From Treponema sp. (GTDB lineage: Bacteria > Spirochaetota > Spirochaetia > Treponematales > Breznakiellaceae): a DNA stretch of 35,511 nt. The stretch covers positions 1-35,511 of the forward strand of contig JAITUY010000058.1 of NCBI GenBank assembly GCA_031286095.1. Direction: 5' to 3'. The notes under the pieces were generated by a model. That model had not been told where the DNA came from and made no database searches. It saw only the letters and a program-made list of their open reading frames with translations. The position numbers were made by a program, and so were the translations under genes. This document shows, piece after piece, positions 8,943-19,211 of the stretch; within the stretch, counting starts at the first letter, position 1; every line of letters begins with the position of its first letter.

Positions 8943-11525
8943 ATGTTTGTTAAAACATCTAAAAAATTTTTTAAACGCCCATTGTACATACAGTTGCTTT
9001 TTACCTTTTTTGCGTTTTTGTCGTTGAATTTATTAACATATATTTTTGTAAGTAACCTTATATACAAAAATTTATCCCGTAACGCCGAAAGCGTATTGCT
9101 TATAGTACAGACGCAAATCGAGAACGACCTGAATAATCCCAAAACGTATTTAGCGGGTTTTTCACGGACAGTAAGAGCCGTAATAATGCGCGGGAACGGC
9201 AAACAACTGCTAAAGGAATATTTTTCCGACTTGTCCAACCATTTGCTTTTAACCAAGGACCTTTCAGGTTTTGACAAACTTTTCGGGTATTTTATAACCG
9301 AACCGGATGGGAATGTCTTTATTCAAGGTTTCGAACCGGATATACCAATGGACATTAATTTTACAGACCGCCGGTGGTATAAAAACGCAATAGCAGGCAA
9401 CGGCAGTATAGCGGAGACCATAGCGTACCATGAAATTTATTCCGGTGAGAATATTCTTTTTTATTCAATCTGTATTTATGATGATGACGGAAATTATCTT
9501 GGCGTAATTTGCATGAGCTTAAACATCGGCGTTATCGGAGAACGTGTTGTAAAAACGACCATAGGCCGCAATGGCTGGGGTATGTTGATAAGTAACGATT
9601 TAATTGTGCTCGCTCATAAAAATGAACATTTTGTGGGCATAGATGCAAGAAACCCGGCGTTTCCCGCTTCAATCTTTACGCCTCAAATGATAAGAAAAGA
9701 AAATACAGCCAAAGGTTCTATGATAAGTTTCCTGGGAGAAAAATCATTAACTTTTTTCCGCAGACTTTCAAACGGCTGGTACTTGGGGCTGACAACGCCG
9801 GAAAAACCATATTACCGCAGTCTAACAACATTGGCGTATATATTGGGCATACTTGGAGTTTTTTTTGCCGGAATCCTCATGATAATCTTAATCAAAATTG
9901 ACACCGCAAAAAACAAATCGGATATGGAGAGCAAGCATAAAAGCGCGTTTCTCGCCAACATGAGCCATGAAATAAGAACGCCCATGAACGCAATAATCGG
10001 CATGATTACAATAGGCAAATCCGCTGTTGACACGGAACGTAAAAATTACTGTTTTGAGAAAATACAAGAAGCTTCTAATCACCTGCTGGGCGTTATTAAC
10101 GATATTCTGGATATGTCAAAAATAGAAGCCAACAAATTTGAACTTGCTCCAGTGGAATTTGAATTTGAGAAAATGCTACACCGGACGGTAGATGTGATCA
10201 ACTTCCGCATAGAAGAAAAACATCAAAAATTAACTGTGTATATAGACAGTTCCATTCCCCGCACATTGGTAGGCGACGATCAGCGGATAACTCAGGTTAT
10301 CACCAACCTGTTTGGAAACGCGGTTAAATTCACTCCCGAACATGGCGCTATCAGCCTTACAGCGCGTCTTCTTGAAAGAACGAACAGTTTATGTACCTTG
10401 CAAATTTCGGTAAGCGACACCGGAATCGGCATAAGCGAGGAACAAAAAACGAAAATTTTTCAGTCTTTTGAACAGGCAGAATCCAGTACAACCCGCAAAT
10501 ACGGCGGCACTGGACTGGGGCTTTCTATTTCCAAAAGAATAGTGGAAATGATGGGCGGACGTATATGGGTTGAATCAGAACCCGGAAAAGGTTCTACATT
10601 TACTTTTACGATTAAGTTAACGTGCGGCGCTGAAGAAAGACAAAAACGTCTGTTAAACGTCAATTTAAAGAAAGTACGTATTATGGTGGTAGATGACGAT
10701 CAGGATATTTTAACATACTTCTCCGATATAGCGCAAGGCTTCGGTTTGTCATGCGAGACCGCCAAAAGCGGGAAAAAAGCGCTTGAACTTATAAAACAAA
10801 AAGGCGGCTATCATATTTATTTTTTAGACTGGAAAATACCAGACATAGACGGTATACAGCTTGCGCGTGAAATAAAGACCCATTCGGCTGAAAAGACCGT
10901 TGTTATAATGATTTCCGCCAGCGAATGGAACGTGATTGCAGATGAAGCTAAATCCGCCGGCGTTGATAAATTCCTTTCCAAACCGTTATTTCCTTCCTCT
11001 ATTGCGGAAGTGATCAATGAATGTCTGGGCGCTGATAATCTGCAAGCGAAAAAATTGAAAGCTCCGGACATTTCCGGCATCTTTACCGGGCGGCGCATAC
11101 TGCTGGCGGAAGATGTGGAAATTAACCGCGAAATTGTAAAAACTCTGCTTGACCCCACACAACTTAAGATAGATTTCGCTGAGAATGGAGCGGAAGCCGT
11201 CCGTATGTTTACAGAAACTCCTCTTAAATACGACATGATTTTCATGGACATACAAATGCCCATAATGGACGGCTATCTGGCAACAAACCACATTCGCGCT
11301 GTCGAGGAGGAACTGCGCAATGTTGGCACTGGTCTTCTAGAAGGGAAAACCAGAAAATACGCCAGAAACCTGATGACGCAAATTCCTATTATAGCCATGA
11401 CAGCTAACGTATTTAAGGAAGATGTTGAAAAATGCCTCGCATCGGGAATGAACGGTCATGTGGGCAAGCCGCTGGATATTGACGAAGTTATCAGCAAATT
11501 ACGTTTGCATTTGAATACAAATTGA
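8943..11525 (+). CDS. Hybrid sensor histidine kinase (Cache sensor, HisKA, HATPase, two receiver domains)
   Basis: [31 protein letters not shown] and [13 protein letters not shown] receiver domains; start moved to ATG at 8943 after AGAGGGGAAAG. Confidence 0.93.
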   Translation: MFVKTSKKFFKRPLYIQLLFTFFAFLSLNLLTYIFVSNLIYKNLSRNAESVLLIVQTQIENDLNNPKTYLAGFSRTVRAVIMRGNGKQLLKEYFSDLSNHLLLTKDLSGFDKLFGYFITEPDGNVFIQGFEPDIPMDINFTDRRWYKNAIAGNGSIAETIAYHEIYSGENILFYSICIYDDDGNYLGVICMSLNIGVIGERVVKTTIGRNGWGMLISNDLIVLAHKNEHFVGIDARNPAFPASIFTPQMIRKENTAKGSMISFLGEKSLTFFRRLSNGWYLGLTTPEKPYYRSLTTLAYILGILGVFFAGILMIILIKIDTAKNKSDMESKHKSAFLANMSHEIRTPMNAIIGMITIGKSAVDTERKNYCFEKIQEASNHLLGVINDILDMSKIEANKFELAPVEFEFEKMLHRTVDVINFRIEEKHQKLTVYIDSSIPRTLVGDDQRITQVITNLFGNAVKFTPEHGAISLTARLLERTNSLCTLQISVSDTGIGISEEQKTKIFQSFEQAESSTTRKYGGTGLGLSISKRIVEMMGGRIWVESEPGKGSTFTFTIKLTCGAEERQKRLLNVNLKKVRIMVVDDDQDILTYFSDIAQGFGLSCETAKSGKKALELIKQKGGYHIYFLDWKIPDIDGIQLAREIKTHSAEKTVVIMISASEWNVIADEAKSAGVDKFLSKPLFPSSIAEVINECLGADNLQAKKLKAPDISGIFTGRRILLAEDVEINREIVKTLLDPTQLKIDFAENGAEAVRMFTETPLKYDMIFMDIQMPIMDGYLATNHIRAVEEELRNVGTGLLEGKTRKYARNLMTQIPIIAMTANVFKEDVEKCLASGMNGHVGKPLDIDEVISKLRLHLNTN

Positions 11526-11541
11526 CAATGCTTGTTCAATA

Positions 11542-11687
11542 GAGTTGTTCTGGAGCTTCAGTTTTCCGAACAACTACCAATAAAAAAGTATTTTTTTCGG
11601 GCTAAAGCTTGCTTTAGCCCGAAAAAAATGCGGGACTTGTGAGACAGCCAACTCGAACCGAAGGTTCGCAGTTGTCGAACAAGTCCA
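11542..11687 (-). repeat. Dispersed hairpin element copy 5 (subfamily B)
   Basis: TA|GAGTTGTTCTGGAGCTTCAGTTTTCCGAACAACTACC...TTTTTTTCGGGCTAAAGCTTGCTTTAGCCCGAAAAAAA...GTCGAACAAGTCCAA|TA. Confidence 0.95.
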
Positions 11688-11942
11688 ATAACTGCATAAC
11701 TTCGGTATGCTCACTGACTTCTAGTTAATGTCTTATCGTTATCTGCGTTATATTGTTAATTTGTAAGTTATATTTTTTCTGTTCGTACTGGTTTGTGGTA
11801 AAAGAATCTTTTTAGATACCTCCGGCCATGCATTTTTTCATCTGACACTTAATCAAGCGATCAGACTACAAAAATGCGGTTTTACAGTGAAGGTTGCAAG
11901 CAAAATTGATTAACAAAACACTGGTGCGGCTGTCTTTTTGCG

Positions 11943-12605
11943 TTAAAATTTATATCCAAGGGCAAGTTTTATATCAAGCCCGTGTCCAAAAAGTTTTTCA
12001 ACATCAGCGCCGAGTTCATGGTAATAATCAGCCATATCATCTTCAAATACATTTGAAAGTCTAAGACCGTATAATGCTTCCAGACGCAAATAAATTTTAT
12101 TTGAAATTGAATAATCTACCCCACCGCCCAGCTTAAACCATAACGCGCTAAGATCATTTGCACCGCTTTCTTTTTTCCCGCCAATTTCTGCAACATATAT
12201 AGTCCGCATATAAAAGCCCAAAAGCGGAAACACTGTAAAATGACTGCCTATCTTAAAAGGAAATTTTCCATAAACGCCGGCATCAGACCCGAAACAAGAC
12301 ACCTTGTCCTTTGCCGTTCCTGATCCAAGAGCATAATATTCCCATTCGCTTTTAATTACAAAAAAACTAATATCCACTTCCATGAAAATCATATCAAAAA
12401 ACAAAAAACCTCCTCCTCCCAAATAAGGAGTTTTCAAGGAATTGATTTCAATTCCCACAAGCGACGCTGATACGCCTCCGCCAAAGTCATTTGTAAAAAA
12501 TCCGCCTAACCCAAAACTAAAATTTAATTCATCTTCAGAATCAGCAAAAGCGTTCCAAACAACAAAAACCGCCAAAACAAGGACGAATAAACTTTTTCTT
12601 TTCAT
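11943..12605 (-). CDS. Outer-membrane beta-barrel-like protein
   Basis: N-terminal signal peptide MKRKSLFVLVLAVFVVWNAFA; alternating glycine/aromatic strands, ends ...LALGYKF. Confidence 0.65.
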   Translation of the reverse strand: MKRKSLFVLVLAVFVVWNAFADSEDELNFSFGLGGFFTNDFGGGVSASLVGIEINSLKTPYLGGGGFLFFDMIFMEVDISFFVIKSEWEYYALGSGTAKDKVSCFGSDAGVYGKFPFKIGSHFTVFPLLGFYMRTIYVAEIGGKKESGANDLSALWFKLGGGVDYSISNKIYLRLEALYGLRLSNVFEDDMADYYHELGADVEKLFGHGLDIKLALGYKF

Positions 12606-12633
12606 TTTATTTCTCCTTTATACATAAATATTA

Positions 12634-12745
12634 GACTTCTTCGACACTGAACATTTGGTTCGAGTTGGCTGGTTTCATTGTGGTGTCCAAGAAGCCGGTT
12701 GCTTTTCGGACACCATTTTTCTGAAACCAAAATTTCCGAACAACT
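12634..12745 (+). repeat. Divergent/degenerate element copy 6
   Basis: gacttcttcgacactgaacatttggttcgagttgg ... ctgaaaccaaaatttccgaacaact with a GGTGTCC...GGACACC internal arm. Confidence 0.6.
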
Positions 12746-12922
12746 ATATATTAATTAAAAACCATAGGTAAAAAAAAGCAAGCCGTTTTTAAATTAAAAA
12801 GCAAAAGACGCAAATCCAGTCCTATAAAATCACTTTTTACACTATTTTTTCCAATATTCAACCAAAACCTGAATGATGACCACCACCACAAATCCCTCTT
12901 AAAAACACTTCCCCGATGGCGA

Positions 12923-12956
12923 TGTCCGAAAAGTTTGAAAAACTTGTTCGGACACC
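12923..12956. repeat. TGTCCGAA-AAGTTT-AAACTT-TTCGGACA hairpin (copy a)
   Basis: atgtccgaaaagtttgaaaaacttgttcggacacc; related sequence at 29358-29391. Confidence 0.7.
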
Positions 12957-12966
12957 TTATATAATA

Positions 12967-13085
12967 GAGTTGTTCGGAAACTTCAGTTTTTGAACAACTT
13001 CATATAAAAAACGCGGTTTTGTAAGGCTTTGCCTGAAAAACCGCAAGACTTGTTCGACAACCAACCGGGTTGTCGAACAAGTCCA
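12967..13085 (-). repeat. Dispersed hairpin element copy 7 (subfamily A, short arm)
   Basis: TA|GAGTTGTTCGGAAACTTCAGTTTTTGAACAACTT...GCGGTTTTGTAAGGCTTTGCCTGAAAAACCGC...GTCGAACAAGTCCAA|TA. Confidence 0.95.
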
Positions 13086-13136
13086 ATATCTTTTATTCAT
13101 GACACATATTTAGTTTATAATATTAATAAAAATACA

Positions 13137-13499
13137 TTAAAATAATATTAATTTACTATAATTATTAACAACCCATGAATAAAATTCCTCTACTAGATCG
13201 GTTTGATTATAATAATACACTAATTGATTCATTTTATTACTAATTTCAATCATATAATCATTATATTTTTCATAATCATTTCCAACTACAACTAATAGAC
13301 CATATAATTTTAAATAAGGCATACCTGAAACCTCTATTGAAACATAATCTCTTACTTTATTATATCCCTCTTTTGTAACATTTTTTGGAACTGAATTACA
13401 CCCAATAAATAATGTCATTAAGGATAATAAAACAAGTCCATTTAATATATGCCAAAATTTAATTATTTTACTATATTTTATTTGAATAAATTTACCCAT
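13137..13499 (-). CDS. Small predicted lipoprotein, unknown function
   Basis: Hydrophobic N-terminus with LFIGC lipobox. Confidence 0.6.
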   Translation of the reverse strand: MGKFIQIKYSKIIKFWHILNGLVLLSLMTLFIGCNSVPKNVTKEGYNKVRDYVSIEVSGMPYLKLYGLLVVVGNDYEKYNDYMIEISNKMNQLVYYYNQTDLVEEFYSWVVNNYSKLILF

Positions 13500-13750
13500 A
13501 ATACATTTATATTATGATATTTCCATTTTTTTGTCAATAATGTATTATTTGATATTTATAAATAATTTCAGCCCGTATTGCGTATAACGTTATAGCTGTA
13601 TACGAGATTTTGGGTATCCGTATAAGCAAAAGTAAAGGCGTACAATCCATTCTTATGCGTTTGCAGGACGCCCAAAAGCGATGGTTTTTTAACAGCTTCC
13701 TTGTTCAAAAACAGTTCTTCTGCAACCTCGTTATGCAATGCTGGCTTTGT

Positions 13751-14481
13751 TTAATTTTCTGTTATATCACAATATTCCAGATAAATATACCTTATATTAT
13801 TTTTTATTTCATGTTTTCTAAATCTTCCAACAATTGTTATTATTGTATTTTCTTTATCAAATTTTAATTCTGGTACTAATGTATTATTTGTAAAATAGCA
13901 AATAATATAATTACCATTTGGTACAAAAAAGCTTATTAAAGAATTATCCACAATTGGCGGATTATCCTTTGGAATCTCTATATTATCAATAACTCCAGTG
14001 ATTTGTACTATTTTTCCTTTATAATAATCCTCTGCTTTTGCAATATTAGTAATAAAATCTTTAACTAAATTATCTACAGTTGTTTTTATTTGTCCATTAT
14101 TTTCTATAACTTTTGTTATGTTTTTTTTGTATATATCTGCTTTAATAATGGACTTGTTCGACAACCCGGTTGGTTGTCGAACAAGTCTTGCGGTTTTTCA
14201 GGCTAAAGCCTTACAAAACCGCGTTTTTTATATGAAGTTGTTCAGAAACTGAAGTTTCCGAACAACTTCATATAATACAAGTTACCTAATCCATTAATCG
14301 CTGGTAAAATTATTAAAGAAATAAATAACCAAAATATTGGCTTTTTAAAAAATGTTGCTTTGTTTTTATATTCTTTACAAATAATTATATGATTATAGTA
14401 CAATATATTAAAAAAAACAATAATAACAATGACTATAATTATAAATGGCGTTATAGCATCTAAAAAATCTATAACATTCAT
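13751..14481 (-). pseudogene. Membrane-anchored OB-fold (tRNA_anti-like) protein interrupted by element copy 8
   Basis: Frames 14242-14481 (TM part) and 13751-14164 (OB-like part) abut copy 8; removing the element plus one TA gives ...GLGNLYY-IKADIYKKNIT... in frame. Confidence 0.7.
14148..14270 (+). repeat. Dispersed hairpin element copy 8 (subfamily A, short arm)
   Basis: TA|ATGGACTTGTTCGACAACCCGGTTGGTTGTCGAACAAGTC...GCGGTTTTTCAGGCTAAAGCCTTACAAAACCGCGTTTTTT...GAACAACTTCA|TA. Confidence 0.97.
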
Positions 14482-14506
14482 AGCCGTTTATACTATATAT
14501 AGTAAT

Positions 14507-14612
14507 AGATTTGTTCGGAAACTTCAGTTCTCCGAACAAATACCAATAAAAAAGTATTTTTGCAGAAATGCAGGACCTGTAAGACAACCAACCGGGTTGT
14601 CGAACAAGTCCA
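14507..14612 (-). repeat. Dispersed hairpin element copy 9 (A/B mosaic)
   Basis: TA|GATTTGTTCGGAAACTTCAGTTCTCCGAACAAATACCAATAAAAAAGTATTTTTGCAG... (B-like) joined to GACAACCAACCGGGTTGTCGAACAAGTCCAA|TA (A-like). Confidence 0.93.
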
Positions 14613-14642
14613 ATAATTTTTTCAAGGTCAATATCGCTTAAC

Positions 14643-15791
14643 TTAATTGTACCCCATATCGTTAATACGTTCCATAGGCGACACAATTTCAGTTACGCGC
14701 ACGCCGAAGTTTTCGTCAATGACTACAACTTCGCCCTTGGCTATAAGTTTATGGTTAACAAGAATATCTACAGGTTCGCCGGCAAGTTTGTCCAGCTCGA
14801 TGATTGTGCCTTCGCCCATTCCCAGTATTTCTTTGATAAGCTTGCGCGTACGGCCAAGCTCTACGGTCATCTCCATGGAGACGTCCATAATCAAACCGAT
14901 ATTACCGGCTTCATGCGGACCGAGCCTCGGTTGCATCAAATTAGGAAATTGCACAGCCTGTACATTTGCCGGTCCAAGATTAGACTGCATTCCGCCTCCC
15001 ATGCCCATTCCCATACCCATTTGCATGCCTTGCATTCCGGGCATTTGCATACCTTGCATTCCGCCTCCCATGCCCATCGCGGGCATTTGCATTCCTCCAC
15101 CCATAGCGGGCTGTCCTGCAATACCGTTTAAACCTATCGAAATATCATTTGCAGGCGAAGAACCTAAAATTTCCCACATTTTATGCGGTTTTCCGTCTCC
15201 CAAATCAAGATTATAGTTCATAACAGCAAAATTGCCGGCGGGAAGAGCCGCCGCCGCTTTCGGCACATTTGCCGCCGTCGGAGAGGCCGCCACTATGGAT
15301 TTATTTCCCGTTTTATCAGTTAAAGAAGTAATCTGAGTTCCAACCATCTGGGAAACCACTTCCCCGATTACTGACATTGCCATATCATCAAGCTGTATAT
15401 CTTCTTCCTTTGTCATCAGGCTTGCTATCGCCCTAGCCGATTCCTCGGGAAGAATAAAAATATGCTCGCCGGGGAACCCGGAAGTATAGTTTGCGGAAAT
15501 TACAGTTACAGTGTCCGGCAGTTGGTTTAAAAAACTGTCCCTATCCGAAGAATCAGCCTGCGGCGGAGAAAGAGTTACTGCGGCTCCTGTCAGCGCGGAA
15601 AGGTTGGAAGAAAGCGCGTCGGTTGTGGAGGAAAAGAACCCTTTAAGAGCGCCTATATCGAAGTCAACGGCGGCTGTAGACGGAGCTGTCATTGTAGCCG
15701 CGTGAGAATGACCGCCGCCCATAGCCGATGAGTCAACACCTGCCAATAATGCGTCTATTTCATCCTGAGAAAGGGCGCCATCGCTCATCAT
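14643..15791 (-). CDS. fliY: Flagellar motor switch protein FliY/FliN
   Basis: N-term LSQDEIDALLAGV, CheC-like middle, C-term FliN domain MTVELGRTRKLIKEILGMGEGTIIELDKLAGEPVDILVNHKLIAKGEVVVIDENFGVRVTEI. Confidence 0.93.
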   Translation of the reverse strand: MMSDGALSQDEIDALLAGVDSSAMGGGHSHAATMTAPSTAAVDFDIGALKGFFSSTTDALSSNLSALTGAAVTLSPPQADSSDRDSFLNQLPDTVTVISANYTSGFPGEHIFILPEESARAIASLMTKEEDIQLDDMAMSVIGEVVSQMVGTQITSLTDKTGNKSIVAASPTAANVPKAAAALPAGNFAVMNYNLDLGDGKPHKMWEILGSSPANDISIGLNGIAGQPAMGGGMQMPAMGMGGGMQGMQMPGMQGMQMGMGMGMGGGMQSNLGPANVQAVQFPNLMQPRLGPHEAGNIGLIMDVSMEMTVELGRTRKLIKEILGMGEGTIIELDKLAGEPVDILVNHKLIAKGEVVVIDENFGVRVTEIVSPMERINDMGYN

Positions 15792-16816
15792 AATTCTTCT
15801 CCTTCTGATACGAGCTCTTCAAATTCTTCCTGTCCAAGCTCGGCAATCTTCTGAGTTATCTGAACCGCCATTTTCTTTCCAAGTACGCCGGGGCGGCACA
15901 GAAACTTTTTCCTCGAGCCGATATTCAGTGAGTAGGGATCGCCAATACGTGTATTGTAGAGCCGTATTACATCCCCAATCTGCAAGGAAAGAACGTCCCT
16001 TACAGGTACGTTTATTTTTCCTATTTCGGCCGTTATATTAACATCGACCGTTGTCAGCTTCTCCTTTAGAACATTAAGGTTCTCGGTAGTCGCATTGCGC
16101 CGCACAGAAGAATACCAGAATTGGGCGGATAACTTGCTGATAATCGGCTCTATGGTAAGGTAAGGGATACAAAAGTTCATCATGCCTTCCACGTCGCCTA
16201 CTTTGGTTTCGAGAGTTACAAGAACGACCATTTCAGTGGGCGGAACAATCTGCGCAAACTGCGGATTGGTGTCAATCTGCCCAAGACGCGGGCGCAGGTC
16301 GATTACAGTCGTCCACGCTTCGCGCATATTTCCCAAAATACGAACGATAATTCCTTCCATTACGGACTGCTCAATATCGGTAAGTTCATGCTGAGATTTC
16401 GTACCTTCGCCCGTTCCGCCGAAAAGACGGTCAATTATGGAAAAAGTAATCGCCGGGTCTATTTCCAGAATGGCGTTCCCTTTAAGGGGGTCCATATTGA
16501 TAATGGCGAGGGTTGTAGGCGTAGGTATTGAACGTATAAATTCCTCATAAGTAAGCTGATCTACGGAAGCGACATGGACGTGAACCATACTGCGAAGCTG
16601 GGCCGAAAGGCTGGTTGTGGTTAAACGGGCAAAAGTCTCGTGCATTATCGAGACCGTGCGAATCTGCTCTTTAGAGAACTTGTCGGGGCGTTTAAAGTCA
16701 TATATCTTGATTTTCCGGCTGTCTGCGGCGGGTTTAAAATCCTCAGGCTCGCTTTCTCCAGCGTTTATCGCGGTTAATAGTTGATCTATTTCATCTTGGG
16801 ACAGAACTTCTGTCAT
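15788..16816 (-). CDS. fliM: Flagellar motor switch protein FliM
   Basis: LSQDEIDQLLTAI, RSIPTPTTLAIINMDPLKGNAILEIDPAITFSIIDRLFGG, ELTDIEQSVME. Confidence 0.97.
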   Translation of the reverse strand: MTEVLSQDEIDQLLTAINAGESEPEDFKPAADSRKIKIYDFKRPDKFSKEQIRTVSIMHETFARLTTTSLSAQLRSMVHVHVASVDQLTYEEFIRSIPTPTTLAIINMDPLKGNAILEIDPAITFSIIDRLFGGTGEGTKSQHELTDIEQSVMEGIIVRILGNMREAWTTVIDLRPRLGQIDTNPQFAQIVPPTEMVVLVTLETKVGDVEGMMNFCIPYLTIEPIISKLSAQFWYSSVRRNATTENLNVLKEKLTTVDVNITAEIGKINVPVRDVLSLQIGDVIRLYNTRIGDPYSLNIGSRKKFLCRPGVLGKKMAVQITQKIAELGQEEFEELVSEGEEL

Positions 16817-16868
16817 AACTACCCCTAATGGTAAACCTTAATGCCTGTTCTTGACAAGAGCAAAGCTT

Positions 16869-17426
16869 TCAAAACGTGTCCATAACATCTAATTTATTAA
16901 ACAGAATAATACGCGCTCTTGCCGTGTCCAAAAAACGGGTATTTAACTGTTCGCGGATTTCATTTTTAAGCTCATCTTCCCTGTCTGGACCCAGCTCCGC
17001 TGAACTTTTACTGGTAAAGTAACGGCGTATAAAATCACGCAGTTCGTACTGTCTGCCGAATAATTCCTGAGATGCCGCCTGATCGTTTAAATCGTAACCG
17101 ATTATCATATCTACGCTAACAGATGAATTATCTTTTGTTCTGGTCGTTACAGAACCAATTTGAGTATACATGGCATATTCCGGGCGCTTACCCACATAAG
17201 GCGAATAAGGGTCCGTAATAACAGTCTGAGATTTACCGCCCTTGTTCATTATGCTATAGGTAATTACCGAGACAGTAACGATAAAAATCAACGCGCCAAT
17301 GCCAATTGCCGCAAATTTAAGGATAGTCGGAAGTAAGTTTCCAAGTCCGCCGCTTCTTTTCTTTGATGAGCCGCCGGATTCTGCCGCATCACCGCCGTCA
17401 AGATCGAGATCATCGCTATCAGACAT
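16869..17426 (-). CDS. fliL: Flagellar basal body-associated protein FliL
   Basis: Single N-terminal TM, FliL-like C-terminus, position directly upstream of fliM. Confidence 0.88.
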   Translation of the reverse strand: MSDSDDLDLDGGDAAESGGSSKKRSGGLGNLLPTILKFAAIGIGALIFIVTVSVITYSIMNKGGKSQTVITDPYSPYVGKRPEYAMYTQIGSVTTRTKDNSSVSVDMIIGYDLNDQAASQELFGRQYELRDFIRRYFTSKSSAELGPDREDELKNEIREQLNTRFLDTARARIILFNKLDVMDTF

Positions 17427-17552
17427 TCAAAAACCTCCCTAGGTTCTATTTTAGGCGAAATTTACGCCAAATTCCACTAATTCCTATTAGATAATCGGCG
17501 GTTTTTATGTATGATTTAAGGAAATTTACTTAAAATTCCGGTGTCTTTCGCC

Positions 17553-19199
17553 TTAAGACAGGCTGTTTTCGGCGGCAAGTTTGTTCCCAATCTCGCGCAG
17601 AAGGTACTTTTGTATCTTCCCGCTTGAAGTCAGCGGGTAATTATCGACAAAAAACACATATTTAGGGATTTTATATCTGCCGATTTTATCCCTGCAATAG
17701 TCGCGCACGTCTTCTACGCTCATTTTTACACCGGGGTGAAGAATTACAAAAGCGCCGACTTCCTCGCCGTATTTTTCACTGGCAATGCCGACCACTTGCA
17801 CATCCTTGACGCCTGGCATAGTGTACAAAAAATCCTCCACTTCCTTGGGAGAAATGTTTTCCCCGCCACGGATTATCATGTCTTTTAAGCGCCCTGTAAC
17901 CTTAAAATTGCCGTCCTTGTCCTTAACCCCTCGGTCGCCCGAATGAAGCCAGCCATTTTTGTCGATACACTGGGCGGTCGCCTCAGGCAGTTTGTAATAG
18001 CCTTTCATTGTGTTGTAGCCTCTGCAACAGAATTCCCCGTGTACACCGTCGGGACATTCTCCGCCTGTTTCCGGGTCGCGGATAGTAACCTCAACGCCGG
18101 GCAGGGCGCGCCCTACGGTTTCCACTTTTACAATAATGTCGTCGTCGTAGCGCGTTTGGGTCATGACGGGAGATGATTCCGTAAGCCCGTAGCATATTGT
18201 AACTTCCTTCATATACATAAGATCGATTACCTGGCGCATCGTCTCGATTGGGCAGGGGGAACCTGCCATAATTCCAGTGCGCAGACTGGAAAGATCGAAC
18301 ATCTTAAACATGGGATGGTTTAACTCGGCGATAAACATTGTGGGTACGCCGTAAACGGCCGTGCATTTTTCCTTTTGAATTGTAGCAAGCACAAGCAGGG
18401 GGTCAAACCATTCAATAAGCGCGGCGGTAGAACCGTGCGTCAGTATTGCCATCATTCCAAGCACAAGCCCGAAACAATGGAACAGCGGCACTGGAAGACA
18501 TACGATGTCTTTTCCGGTAAGACGCTGGTTGTCGCCTATGCCAAGCCCGTTGTTCAATATGTTTCTGTGCGTAAGCATTACACCCTTTGGAAAGCCCGTA
18601 GTACCGGACGTGTACTGCATATTCACGACATCGTTGGTATCAAGCGTTTTTTCAATTTCGCGTAACTGACAGGAATCCGTATGCTGTCCCAAAAGCAGAA
18701 CCTCGTTAAAACTGTACATGCCTCTGTGTTTTTGCTGACCTACATGGACAACGTATTTTAAAAAGGGAAATTTTTCTGAATTGATATATCCCCTTTGCGA
18801 TGTCTTTAATTCTGGGACAAGATCGTTTACCATTCCCACATAATCGGAATCGCGCCAGCCGTTGATCAGGCAAAGGCAAACCATGTCGGATTGTTTTAAC
18901 ACGTATTCCAATTCGTGGGTTTTATAGCCGGTATTTATCGTAACAAGAACCGCGCCTATTCTTGCGCAGGCGAAAAGCACAGTGTTCCAGTCCGGTACGT
19001 TTGTCGCCCAAATTCCCACATTGTCGCCTTTCTTTATTCCCATCGCGAGAAAGCCCTTCGCTAAATCATCTACCCTCTTGTCGAATCCGGCGTAAGTAAA
19101 ACGAAGATTACGGTCGGCATAGACAAGAAAATCATGATCGGGCTGAGCCTGCGTCTTATCGCGTAACACCTGGCTTAGAGTTTTTTCAATATATTCCAT
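17553..19199 (-). CDS. AMP-binding fatty acyl-CoA synthetase
   Basis: [70 protein letters not shown]. Confidence 0.95.
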   Translation of the reverse strand: MEYIEKTLSQVLRDKTQAQPDHDFLVYADRNLRFTYAGFDKRVDDLAKGFLAMGIKKGDNVGIWATNVPDWNTVLFACARIGAVLVTINTGYKTHELEYVLKQSDMVCLCLINGWRDSDYVGMVNDLVPELKTSQRGYINSEKFPFLKYVVHVGQQKHRGMYSFNEVLLLGQHTDSCQLREIEKTLDTNDVVNMQYTSGTTGFPKGVMLTHRNILNNGLGIGDNQRLTGKDIVCLPVPLFHCFGLVLGMMAILTHGSTAALIEWFDPLLVLATIQKEKCTAVYGVPTMFIAELNHPMFKMFDLSSLRTGIMAGSPCPIETMRQVIDLMYMKEVTICYGLTESSPVMTQTRYDDDIIVKVETVGRALPGVEVTIRDPETGGECPDGVHGEFCCRGYNTMKGYYKLPEATAQCIDKNGWLHSGDRGVKDKDGNFKVTGRLKDMIIRGGENISPKEVEDFLYTMPGVKDVQVVGIASEKYGEEVGAFVILHPGVKMSVEDVRDYCRDKIGRYKIPKYVFFVDNYPLTSSGKIQKYLLREIGNKLAAENSLS

Positions 19200-19211
19200 T
19201 ATGATGTCCTC

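Noticed and set aside
14647-15216. 189-aa plus-strand ORF in the track
   Set aside because: Antisense shadow of fliY; proline/isoleucine-rich translation of the Met/Gly repeat, while the fliY frame matches a known family.
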